Shown here piece after piece: positions 25,706 through 36,100 of a stretch of DNA of 64,000 bases (the stretch's first letter is position 1; every line of letters begins with the position of its first letter). The stretch comes from Candidatus Didemnitutus sp. GTDB taxonomy: Bacteria > Verrucomicrobiota > Verrucomicrobiia > Opitutales > Opitutaceae. Below the pieces are notes generated by a model. That model ran no database searches. It saw nothing but the letters and a program-made list of their open reading frames with translations, and was not told the DNA's origin. The stretch covers positions 291,544-355,543 of the forward strand of contig JAGOQJ010000003.1 of NCBI GenBank assembly GCA_017991595.1. Reading direction: 5' to 3'. The position numbers and the translations under genes were made by a program.

Positions 25706-27880
25706 ATGAGCGAACAACGCGCCCTCTTCAGTGAATCTTGGCACCGCGTCGCCGGACAACGGCTGCGCCTCCGCCCGTCCGTCAACCTGCGCCGCCAGCG
25801 CTTCCGCGGCGAACAGTGGTTCGTCGCGCAGGACGGTTTCACGAACTCCTTCTTCCGTTTCCGGCCGGAGGCTTACGACTTCATCGCGCGGCTCGATGGC
25901 ACGCGCACGGTGGAGGAAATCTGGCATGGCTGCCTCGAACGCACGCCCGAGACGGCGCCGGGGCAGGGGGAGATCGTCGCGATGCTCGCGCAGCTCTATC
26001 AGGCGAACCTGCTCGCGGCCGACACGCCGGCGGATACGCAGCGCCTGTTCGAGCGACACCAGAAGCGCGCTCGCGCGCAGGTGGTCTCACAGCTCTTCGG
26101 CATCTTCTTCCTCCGCATCCGACTGTTCGATCCGGAGCCGTTGCTGCGTCGGACCTGGCCGTGGTTGCGCTGGCTGGCCACGCCGGCGGCGGCCGTGGGC
26201 TGGCTGCTGCTCGCGGGCCTGGGGCTCGCGGCGGTGCTGTCGAATTGGGATCGCGCGCTCGACCAATCGCAGGCGGTGATGGCGCCGGAAAACCTGCTGC
26301 TGCTCTACGCGGCGTTTACGTTGGCGAAGCTCATCCACGAATTCGGCCACGCCTACACGGTGAAGGCCTTCGGCGGCGAAGTGCACGCGATGGGCGTGAC
26401 GCTGCTGGTGTTCACGCCGATTCCCTACGTCGATGCCACGGCAGCGTGGGCTTTCCGCGAGCGGTGGAAGCGGGTGGTTGTCGGCGCTGGCGGCATGTTG
26501 CCCGAGCTCGCTTACGCGAGCATCGCCGCGTTGGTCTGGGCCGCGACCGGTCCCGGCACATTGAACAGTCTCGCGTATAACACCATGGTGGTGGCCTCGG
26601 TCTCGACGCTGATCTTCAATCTCAATCCGCTGCTGCGCTTCGACGGCTACTACATCCTGTCGGACCTCACGGATTCGCCGAATCTCCAGCCGCGCTCCGC
26701 CCGGCAGTGGCTGCACTGGTTCGAGCACAAGGTGCTCGGCGTGCGCACGCTCGAGAGCCCGGCTCGCACCAAGCGCGAGGCCGGCTGGCTGATGGTCTTC
26801 GGCGTCGCCAGTTATATCTACCGCGTCTTCATCACCGTCGCGATCATCCTGCTCGTGGCCGACCGCTACTTCGGTCTCGGCCTGCTCGCAGGCATCCTGA
26901 CTTTCGTCGGCGCATTCGTCATGCCGTTCGTGAAGGCGGGCAAATATCTCGTGCGCGAGCCGCGCATCGAGCGCTCGCGCCGCCGTGCGTGGGGAGTGAC
27001 CGCGGGTGCGGTGGCGGTGGTGCTGCTGTTTCTCGCCGCCGTGCCGATGCCCAATCGCTTCCGCGCTCCCGGCGTCGTGCGCGCGGAGGGCTCGCGCGAT
27101 GTCTATACTAGTGTAGCGGGCTTTGCCGTCGAGGTGCCGTCCCGCAGCGGCGTGGAAGTGGAAGAGGGCCGTCCGCTCGTGCGGATGGAGAACCCGGAAA
27201 TCCAATTTGCCATCACGGCGGCGCGGGCGGACGTGGAGGAGGCGCGCGGGCGCGAGCGTCACATGCTCTCCGAACTCGCCGCCGGTATCGCGCCGACGCG
27301 CGCGCGTCGCGAGGTGGCTGAGAGCCGGCTCGCCGAGATCGAGCGCGATCTCACCGAGTTGGAAGTGCGAGCACCGGCCGCCGGCCGCTGGGTTTCGCCG
27401 ACTTCCGACGATTGGGCGGGCCTCTGGCTCGCCCGCGGCGTGCGCTTGGGCGAAATCGTGGGCCGCGGCCCCGGTTGGGAGTTTCAAGCGGTCGTCTCGC
27501 AGCAGCACGCGAGCGAGCTGTTCAACGCGGCTGCTCAAGAGGCCGAACTGCGCTTTGAGGGCGCCGCGGGCACCGTGGTGCCGGTGAAGGAGTGGCGCGT
27601 CGTGCCGGGCCGGCAGGAATTTTTGCCCAGTCCCGCCTTGGGCTGGAACGCCGGCGGTCCGATCAAGGTGCGGCCGGATGACACGACCGGCATTCGTGCC
27701 GACGAACCATTCTTCCTCGTGGTCGGTCGCATCGCCGGTGACAGTGTGTCTAAGGATGCCCAAACCGTGCTCTGGCAGGGACGCATGGGCGTCATGCGCA
27801 TGGAGCGTCCGTGGACGCCTCTGCTCATCCAGTGGGCGCGCTCCTTCCGCCAGCTGTTGCAGGAACGTTACCGCATCTGA
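25706..27880 (+). CDS. PqqD-like/M50 peptidase-like/HlyD membrane protein
   Basis: The 724-residue protein has three parts. Residues about 18-105 resemble a PqqD-type winged helix (QWFVAQDGFTNSFFRFRPEA, LDGTRTVEEIW), a fold that in peptide-maturation systems binds leader peptides. The middle is a multi-pass site-2-protease-like domain with H211-E-F-G-H215 and NPLLRFDGYY (D313), the M50 metal-binding set, so it could be an active zinc peptidase. After TM helices near 375-430 the C-terminus is HlyD-like: a last TM near 433-452, GVVRAEGSRDVYTSVAGFAVEVPS, coiled hairpin, ELEVRAPAAGRW. It is overlapped in context by the GAF-HlyD gene (7-base gap) and the SecA-like gene (3-base gap), so all three are one operon. 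Confidence 0.88.
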   Translation: MSEQRALFSESWHRVAGQRLRLRPSVNLRRQRFRGEQWFVAQDGFTNSFFRFRPEAYDFIARLDGTRTVEEIWHGCLERTPETAPGQGEIVAMLAQLYQANLLAADTPADTQRLFERHQKRARAQVVSQLFGIFFLRIRLFDPEPLLRRTWPWLRWLATPAAAVGWLLLAGLGLAAVLSNWDRALDQSQAVMAPENLLLLYAAFTLAKLIHEFGHAYTVKAFGGEVHAMGVTLLVFTPIPYVDATAAWAFRERWKRVVVGAGGMLPELAYASIAALVWAATGPGTLNSLAYNTMVVASVSTLIFNLNPLLRFDGYYILSDLTDSPNLQPRSARQWLHWFEHKVLGVRTLESPARTKREAGWLMVFGVASYIYRVFITVAIILLVADRYFGLGLLAGILTFVGAFVMPFVKAGKYLVREPRIERSRRRAWGVTAGAVAVVLLFLAAVPMPNRFRAPGVVRAEGSRDVYTSVAGFAVEVPSRSGVEVEEGRPLVRMENPEIQFAITAARADVEEARGRERHMLSELAAGIAPTRARREVAESRLAEIERDLTELEVRAPAAGRWVSPTSDDWAGLWLARGVRLGEIVGRGPGWEFQAVVSQQHASELFNAAAQEAELRFEGAAGTVVPVKEWRVVPGRQEFLPSPALGWNAGGPIKVRPDDTTGIRADEPFFLVVGRIAGDSVSKDAQTVLWQGRMGVMRMERPWTPLLIQWARSFRQLLQERYRI

Positions 27881-27883
27881 CGC

Positions 27884-29890
27884 ATGGCCGCTCCGCTGCA
27901 AGAGGTGCGCCGCACCGAACTCGTGAAACCCGACGCCTTGCCGGCTGGCCTCGATGCGCTCGTGCATCGCGCCCACGGAGCGTGGCGGGGCAGGGCGCGC
28001 CACGCCGCCGAGCTGCGCGCGCGGGCGCTGGCTCTGCATGCCGAGGCGGAAGCGCTGGCGGGCTTGGGCGACAATCGCCTCCACACACTGCTGCTCGAGC
28101 GTCGCGCGGAGATCCGCCGCGGCGGACGTCCTTGGCCCGAACTTTTCGGCCGCGCGCTGCCGCTTGTGGTGGAACTTGCCTACCGTGCACTCGGTTTGCG
28201 GGCCTATCCCGTGCAAGTCATGGGCGCGCTCGGCTTGGCGGAAGGACGTCTCGTCGAAATGGCGACGGGCGAGGGCAAGACGCTCACCATCGCGCTCGCG
28301 GCGGCCGTGTCAGGCTGGCAGGCCCGGCCCGTTCACGTGATTACGGCGAACGACTATCTGGCGCAGCGCGATGCCGAGACACTTTCAAAATTCTACAAGC
28401 TCTGCGGTCTCACCGTGGCGGCTGTTACGGGCCCGATGGAAGCGCCGGCGCGCCGCGAGGCTTATCGGGCGCAGATTGTTTACACGACCAGCAAGGAGCT
28501 GGCCGCCGACTTCCTGCGTGACCGTCTCGTGCTCGGGGCGATGTCCGATCCGGGGCGCCGGATGGTCGCGCGGCTCGTGCGCGGCGAGGCCGGTCGCAAG
28601 CTCGAGGAGCCGATCGTGTTGCGCGGCTTGCACACGGCGATCGTCGACGAGGCGGACAACCAGCTCATCGACGAGGCGGTCACGCCGCTGATCATCAGCC
28701 GGCCACAGGCGAACGAGGCGCTCGTTTCCGCTTGTCGTCTGGCCGAGCGGGCGGCGGCGACGTTGCGGGAAGGCGAACACTATCAGGTCGAAATTCGGCA
28801 CAAGGAAATCCGCCTGCTGGAAACGGGCCGGGCTCACCTTCGGAGCTGGAGCGCGGAACAGGGCTCCGAAGATGCGCGCTATCGCCAGCCGGCTTGGTTC
28901 GAGTCGCTTGTGAACCAGGCGCTGCAAGCGCGGCACTTCTTCATCCGCGACAAGCAATACGTCATCCAGGACGGCAAGATCGTGATCGTCGACGAGTCCA
29001 CGGGACGCATGATGCCGGGGCGTTCCTGGCGTCTGGGCCTGCACCAAGCCGTGGAGGCGCGCGAGGGTTTGCCGATCACGCAGCCGAACGAGTCGATGGC
29101 GCGGATCAGCTTTCAGCGATTCTTCCGTTTGTTCCGTCGGCTCGCCGGCATCACCGGCACGGCGGCGGAGGCGGCGCCCGAATTTTGGAGCATTTACCAA
29201 CTGCCGTTCGCGGCGGTGCCGCCGCACCGGCCCAATCTCCGGCAGCGGTGGACGCCGCGGTATTTCGCGACTGCCGCCGAGAAGTGGGAAGCGGTCGTGG
29301 CCGAGATCGAGACCTTGCACGCGCAGGGCCGACCAATCTTGGTCGGCACGCGCAGCGTCGCGGCCAGCGAGCACCTCGGTCGGCTGCTGCAGGCGCGCGG
29401 ACTCAGTTTTACGCTGCTCAACGCCGTGCGGCACGCGGAGGAGGCTGCCATCGTGCACCTCGCAGGTGACGCCCGCGCCATCACGGTGGCCACGAACATG
29501 GCGGGTCGTGGCACGGACATCCGTCTCGGCACCGGCGTGGCGGCGGCAGGCGGCTTGCACGTGATCCTGACTGAACTCCACGAATCGGGCCGCGTCGATC
29601 GTCAGCTCGAGGGCCGCGCAGGGCGCCAAGGCGATCCTGGCAGCACGCGATTGTTCGCCTCCTTGGAGGATGATTTGGCCAGCCGGTTTCTCAATCAGCC
29701 CGTCCGCCGGTTGCTGCTCCGTGTGATGCGGCAGGCACCGGGGAAAGGGGAGCGCCTGACGGGAGTGATTCTGCGCCGGGCTCAACGCTCGGCCGAGGCG
29801 GCTTCGTTCCGCCAGCGGCGCCTCGTAATGCAGCAGGATCAGGAACTGGCCCGCGCCCTTATTCCGGGGCAGGCCATCGACCAAATTTAA
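27884..29890 (+). CDS. Short SecA-like translocase ATPase
   Basis: The 668-residue protein has the SecA motor: MATGEGKT at 126-133 (Walker A), DEAD at 255-258 followed by NQLIDEAVTPLIIS, a preprotein-crosslinking-like insert (about 285-345), IVIVDESTGRMMPGRSWRLGLHQAVEA, ATNMAGRGTDIRLG and QLEGRAGRQGDPGS (near 572-585). Housekeeping SecA is 800-900 residues. This one stops soon after the LRRAQRSAEAASFRQRR helix, so most of the helical scaffold, the helical wing and the zinc tail are absent. It is an accessory motor, not the essential SecA. It begins three bases after the M50/HlyD gene and lies just before the giant gene, which suggests it drives the giant's export. Confidence 0.9.
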   Translation: MAAPLQEVRRTELVKPDALPAGLDALVHRAHGAWRGRARHAAELRARALALHAEAEALAGLGDNRLHTLLLERRAEIRRGGRPWPELFGRALPLVVELAYRALGLRAYPVQVMGALGLAEGRLVEMATGEGKTLTIALAAAVSGWQARPVHVITANDYLAQRDAETLSKFYKLCGLTVAAVTGPMEAPARREAYRAQIVYTTSKELAADFLRDRLVLGAMSDPGRRMVARLVRGEAGRKLEEPIVLRGLHTAIVDEADNQLIDEAVTPLIISRPQANEALVSACRLAERAAATLREGEHYQVEIRHKEIRLLETGRAHLRSWSAEQGSEDARYRQPAWFESLVNQALQARHFFIRDKQYVIQDGKIVIVDESTGRMMPGRSWRLGLHQAVEAREGLPITQPNESMARISFQRFFRLFRRLAGITGTAAEAAPEFWSIYQLPFAAVPPHRPNLRQRWTPRYFATAAEKWEAVVAEIETLHAQGRPILVGTRSVAASEHLGRLLQARGLSFTLLNAVRHAEEAAIVHLAGDARAITVATNMAGRGTDIRLGTGVAAAGGLHVILTELHESGRVDRQLEGRAGRQGDPGSTRLFASLEDDLASRFLNQPVRRLLLRVMRQAPGKGERLTGVILRRAQRSAEAASFRQRRLVMQQDQELARALIPGQAIDQI

Positions 29891-30021
29891 TTTCTGCCAC
29901 GACGCATGCCCGGATTCCCCCAGTCAAGCGTGAACCGTCACCAGAATGATACGCGTCAGCGGTTGAATTTGGCTTGTAACGACAATTCGGCACCGGCACT
30001 GATTTTGCCACTCTTCGCCCC
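29891..30021 (+). other. Leader between secA-like gene and giant gene
   Basis: The 131 bases hold no terminator hairpin that I can see and no Shine-Dalgarno motif before the TTG at 30022. An in-frame TAA at 29977-29979 limits how far upstream the giant frame can start. Readthrough from the secretion operon is possible; a separate promoter could not be recognised. Confidence 0.45.
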
Positions 30022-30105
30022 TTGAGTTCCACTGCGCCACAGTCACGTGCGGCTAGTCCTTCTTTTGCCTTGGAGGCATTGGAGCAGCGCATGCTTCTGT
30101 CCGCG
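30022..30105 (+). other. LEPR-XLL N-terminal motif
   Basis: Residues 17-28 read LEALEQRMLLSA, the LEPR-XLL consensus with Gln for Pro and Met at x. In this family the motif sits near the N-terminus of very large secreted proteins and is thought to be a sorting signal. Here it is preceded by 16 residues rich in Ser, Ala and Pro with no hydrophobic stretch. Confidence 0.88.
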
Positions 30106-33100
30106 ACTTTGCTGCCTGCCGATCTCACGCAGATTTTGCAGCCTGGAAACGAGCCGTTGGTGGTCCAGGAGGCGACCCACCACGTTGACGTCTCCGCGTC
30201 CGCCCAATCCTCGGCAGGCGAGGGCGACGGCGATCTTTTTGACGGTGTCTCTCTGACTGTTCTGCCGGTTTCCGCGCAGACGGATAATGAAGCAGCGCCG
30301 GTGGCTGAAACCGATGCCTCGGCTTCATCGATCTCGGCCGCCGAAGTCACGGCGAGTCCGGATGCGGTGGTGCCGACGGAGTTCGGCGAGCCGACCGACG
30401 CCAACCCGCCTGCCGGTCCGGCGCTCGCGCCGCTTGTTTCCACTTTGGTCCAGAGTCTCAACTCCGGCCAAGGTCCTCCGGCTTCCGCCGCGCAAAGCGA
30501 AGCCGCTCCGGTGGCGACGCTCACGCAAACGGCAAGCGACACGCTCACCATCACGATTGGTGGCACGAGCGAGGGAGAATATACTCAATTTGAAGTCACC
30601 GGCTTGGCCACGCTCGCGGGCAAGTTGGTGGTTAATTTGGCGAACGACTTCAAACCCGAGGTCGGCGATGTCTTCGACATCCTCACTTTCGGCAGCATCA
30701 GCGGCAAATTCGACGAGGCCGTGGGCCTCTTCGGTGCGGGCGACGGCAAGGTTTACTTCGAGATCGTTCAGAAAGCCGACCGCATTCAACTCGTGGTCCG
30801 GTCCTTCGCGCCGGGCACGGACAATTTCCTCTTTGATCTGCTCAGCTCCGAGCACAAGCAGAAGATCGGCGAGTTTCTCAGCTTCGGCTATTTCGCGCTG
30901 ACGACCATCACGGTCAGCGGACGCTTGGATCTCGGATTCGTTGCGATCGATGGCGCATTCACGCTGACGCGCCTCACCGACTACTCGGCGCCGATCGATG
31001 GAGCCACCAAGCTGCTCTCCGGTTTCTCCCTGACCGCGGCCAACGTCCGCCTTTTCGCCGGTTCGGGCGGCTCCTACTGGAACGACTCCAACGGCGATGG
31101 CATGATCGACGGCTCCGACACCCCGAACGACGGCCCCGTGGGGGTCGCCGCTTCCGGCGTCGATGTCGCGTTGCTCTGGTTCAAGCCGAACGACGCCAAC
31201 GACGGCAGCCGCTACTACGCGCTGCGCGCCACCGCCGGCACCGCGGCTTTGGTCGGCATGGGCGATGCGTTCGCCTTTTCGCTCACCGGTCTGACGGTCG
31301 AGCTGAACCGCGCCAAGGATGCGGAAGGCGCGGCCGCGCCTGTCATCGACTTCGCCTCGCTGCCTGCGGGCGGCTACACGCTGGTGGTCGACGGCAGCCC
31401 CATCGTTCTAGAATATAATGCGTCCACGCAACGTGCCTCGGTCGAACAGGCCGTCATTCAGATTGCCGGCTTCCTGTCCTTTGAGGGTTCCTTGGCCATC
31501 GATCCGCAGGGTTACCGCGATGTGCAGTTGAGCGACGGCTCCGAACTCAATGCCTCGCTACTCACGATCGGCATGACCGGCGCGCGCGCTTTCCTCGGCC
31601 TGAACGGCCCCTACTGGCAGGACAGCAATGGCGACGGCGTAATCGATGCCTCCGACACCCCGGATGCGAACGCGCTGGGCGTGGCGGTGAGCGGCGTCGA
31701 CTTGGCCTTGGCCCTCTTCACGCCGAGCGACGAGACTGATGAAGCCCGCTACTACGCGCTGGCTTTGGTCGGCTCCAGCGCGGCCTTGGTGGGCGTTGAT
31801 CAGGTGACTTTGACGGCCAACGGTTTCAGCGCCGCCGTCAACGGCGTGTCCGGCGTGGAAGACGCGGCGGCCCCGGTGATCGACTTCTCCGCCCTCGAGG
31901 GTGGTGGTCTGACGCTCGCGACCGGCGGCGCAGCCGTGTTCCTCGATTACTCCAGTGCGGTGCTGCGTGGTGAAGCGAGCGATGCGCTGCTGATCCTGGC
32001 CAGTTTCATCTACGTGCGCGGTGGCTTCGGTTTCGACTTCACCCCCGACATTGTCGAGGCGCTCGACGGTGGTGGCACGCGCGAACTCGACGCCCTCGTG
32101 GTGAGCGCGGCCGATGCGTATGTCTTTGTCGGCTTGGGTGGTCCCTATTGGACGGATTCAGACGGTGACGGCGCCATCACTGCGGCCGACACCCCGCAAG
32201 CCGACGGTGCGAGCGGTCTGGCTCTCGGCGGCGTCGATTTGGCTTTGGTGATGTTGCGCCAGACTGGCGTGGCTGAAGCCGACGCGGTCGAATACGTCGC
32301 GCTCAAGACTCGCGCCGATTCGGCTGCGTTTGTCGGCTTTGAGGACATTTTCGAGCTCAACGCTTCTAATATACAGATTGAGGTCAATCGCGCCACCGAT
32401 CCGGCCGGCGAGATTGTCGCCGGTGACTTCAGCGCCATGCCGGATGGCGGCCTCACCGTTCAGACCGGCGGCGAGGCGATCCTGATCGATTTCGACCGCG
32501 CGGTGCTGCGTGCCTCGGTGGGGGATGCACTGATTCGTATCTCCGATTTCGTTTACCTGCGCGGCGGCTTTGCTTTCGAGAAGGGTGTGCCGGTCGTAGA
32601 GGTCTTGGAGGACGGCGGCGAGCGCGCCCTCGATGTCGTCACGATCGGGGCTTCCAATGTCCATGTCTTTGCCGGTGTCGGCGGTCCTTACTGGGTCGAC
32701 TCCAACGATGACGGCGTGATCGATGCCTCCGACACGCCCGCCGCCGACGGCGCGGCTGGTTTGGCTTTGGGCGGCGTCTCGTTCGGTTTGGCCATGCTGC
32801 GTCAGACCGGAGTGGTGGAGCCGGTGGAATACCTTGCGCTCAAGATTGCCGCCAACTCGGCGGCTTGGGTCGGCTTCGAGGAGACGCTCACGCTGACCGC
32901 CACGGACATCGTCATCGAGGTCAACCAAGCGGATGACCCGGCCGGCGAGATCGTCGCTGGCGACTTCAGCAACATGACCGGCGGCGGACTCAGCATCGCG
33001 ACGGGCGGCGACTCCATCTTGATCGACTTCGACCGCGAGCTTCTCCGTGTGCAGGTGGGCGTCGCGACCATCGCTGTTTCCGACTTCTTCTATATTAGTG

Positions 33101-36100
33101 GTGGATTCGCCCTTGAGCGCTCCAGCCGCAGTGTGACCTTGGCGGATGGTTCCGAGGTGTGGGTCGAGATGCTCGCCTTGGGTGGCAACGACCTCACCGC
33201 GTTCGCCGGTCTCAACGGCCCGGCAGATTCTGGCCAGGCGCGTGGCATCACGTTGAGCGGCGTGTCGTTCGCGCTGGGTCTGTTCACGCCGGATGAAGCG
33301 CAGGAGGAGTTGGCCGGACGCAGCTGGCAGTCCCTTTCCGCCACCGCCACCGGCTACAGCCTCACCGGCATCGACGGCTTGGAGTTGTCGGGCGGCTCGC
33401 TGGCCTTGGCGCTGAATCGCGCCCTCGGCGTGCCGGCCGACGAAGATGCGAACGCGCTGGTGATCGACCATGCGGCCGACCCGCTCACGATTGCGACCAG
33501 TTCCTCGACCTCGCTCATGCTGGAGTTTGACGGCGCGGATGGCGAACTCTTCCAGATCGGCGGAAACATCACGATTTCGGTCGGCGATTTCTTCCACGTG
33601 TCCGGCGACCTCGCGTTCCGCCGCTCGCTCGCCAGTGTCACGTTGGCTGATGGCACGGAACTTGATGCCGATCTGCTCACGCTCGGCGGTCGCGGGTTGA
33701 CTGCCTTTGCCGGACTCAATGGCCCCGTTGATTCGGGTGACGCGGTGGGTCTTTCCCTCACCGGCGTCGAATTCGCCTATGCCCTGTTCAGCGAGCAGGT
33801 CGCGCCGGGCGATACCGAGACCGTGCCGGTGCGCTGGATGGCGCTGCGCGCAACGGCGGAGAGCGTCTCCTTCATCGGCCTGCCGGGTGTCACGCTTTCC
33901 TCCTCCGACTTGACTGTGGCGATCAACCGCCAGCTTGATGTCGCCGACGGCGAAGAGCCGAACGTCATCGATTTCAAGGATGAGCCGTTCGCCGTCGCGA
34001 CCGGTGCGGACAGCGACCTCGCCTTCGAGTTCGACGGCGCCGAAGGCGATCTGCTGCAGGCTCGCGGCCGGATGGAGATCGATCTCTACGGGTTCGTTCG
34101 CTTCGAGGGCGATGTGGCCTTCAGTCGCACCGATGGCACCGTGAAGCTTGACGATCAGACTGCCGATGTGGCGGTCGAGCGTCTGACGCTGGGTGCCAAG
34201 GACCTCAATGTTTTTGCCGGCCTCGCGCGTGATGGCGAGCCGAGCCTGGGCTACCAGCTTGGTGGCGTGGAACTCGCGTTGGTCATTCAGACCGACAAGG
34301 CCGATGCGACACGCGTGTGGACGAGCTTGGAAGCCGAGGGCACTAGCGCCGCCTTCATCGGCGTGCCCGGCCTGCGGATTGAGGCGGATACGATCTCCCT
34401 CGCCATCAACCAAGCGGCGGAGGACGGCAGTCTGGTTAATTTTGCTGCGTCGCCCTTGGAGGTGACCACCGGACCGTCCGACAGCCGAACGATCAGTCTC
34501 TCCGCTGCAAACGGCGAGACGCTGCGTGCCTCGGGCAACCTGAACATCGACCTCTTCGGCTTCGTGCAACTCTCCGGTGGCTTCGCCTTCGACAAGACAC
34601 AGACGGAAGTGACGCTCGCCGACGGCACGCAGGTGCAAACTGAGTTGCTCGCGCTCGGCGGGCATGACGTCTCGGCCTTTGTCGGTGTCAATGGACCGGT
34701 CGAGTCCGGTTATGCGATGGGCTTGAGCCTTACGGGCGTGGACTTCGCGCTCGGCCTCTTCGACGGCGAAATCGACGACACGGCCGTGTCGTGGACTACG
34801 CTGCAGGCGACTGCCTCGGGCTTCGCGGTCGTCGGCATCCCGGGCCTGACGCTTTCCGGCGACGCGCTGCTGCTCGAGTTGAACCGTTTCCACGGCGCGT
34901 TGGCCGGTCGCGACGCGGCCGACCTCGTTATCGACTATACGCAGACCGACCTCGAGATCGCCACCGGTCCGGAGACGACGTTCACCTTCACCTTGGATGG
35001 CGCTAAGGGTGTCCTGACCCGCGCTGCCGGCGACAACCTCACGCTCGGCATCGCCGATTTCTTCTACGTCAACGGTTCCTTCGCCTTCGAACAGTCGCGC
35101 GGCACGGTCACGTTGGCCGACGGGCGGCTCGTCGATGCCGACCTGCTCACCGTCGGCGCCACGCAGGTCGATGCCTTCGTCGGCCTCAACGGCGACACGG
35201 AGGATCGCCTCGGGCTCACGTTGTCCGAAGGTGAATTCGGCTTGGCGCTGGTCGCCGATCGCGCGAACCCGGGTTGGCGTTGGATGGCGCTCAAGGGCAG
35301 CGCGACTGAGGTTGCCTTCGTTGGCGTCGATAATCTCACGCTGCTCGGCAAGGGCCTGTTGGTGGAAATCAACCGCAACACGAGTTCGTCTCACAACACC
35401 GTCCTCTCGCTCGGTCTCGCAGGCACGCTCGGCACGGTGGCCTTCTCTTTCGGCGGTGCCACGGCGACCTTCGAGATCACGCAGCAGTCGACCGACTCCG
35501 CGATCGCGACGTCCATCCAGACCGCGCTGGAATCGCTCGCGGGTATCGGTGCCGGCAACGTGCTCGTTTCCGGCAATCGGGCGGATGGCTACACGGTCGA
35601 GTTTATCGGTGAGCTGGCCGGTCAGGATCTCTCCGGTTTGGCGGTTGCCACGACTGCGCCGGTTCTTGATTCGGATGTCACCGAGACGGGCGGCAGCACG
35701 CCGGCCGTTAGCGAGGTCCAGCAGCTGCGTCTGGTTATCAACCCCGCTGCCTATGGCTCCTTCGCTCTGCAGTTCGGCGACCAAGTTACGCGCCTCATTA
35801 CTTATACCGCGGACGCCGCCGCCTTGGCGCTCGATATCCATCAAGCGCTCGAAGCGTTGTCCAACGTCGGTGCTGGCAACATCAGCTTGGTCGAGGCCGC
35901 TGGCTCCACGGCCACCGTCCGTCTGTTCAATATCACCTTTATCGGTGCGCGCGCCGGCCAGAACGTCCCGCAGGTCGCCATCCGCCAGCTCACCAGTGGC
36001 ATCATCGTCAACACGCGCTACACCCTCGAACTCGGTTCGCGTGATGCGACGCTGACCTTCGGTCGTGCAGGCGACACCGCGGCGATCGTCCTGACTGCGG

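Noticed and set aside
24106..25842. 578-codon antisense frame over the GAF-HlyD gene
   Set aside because: Shadow; the sense strand has a recognisable adaptor and membrane helix.
26087..28216. 709-codon antisense frame
   Set aside because: It spans the junction of the M50/HlyD and SecA-like genes and has no domain content.
29891..30021. Terminator between the secA-like and giant genes
   Set aside because: No stable stem followed by a T-run was found, so there is no evidence that the transcripts are separated here.
30091..30093. ATG as start of the giant protein
   Set aside because: It lies within the LEPR-XLL motif (the M of EQRMLL) and would remove the conserved residues.
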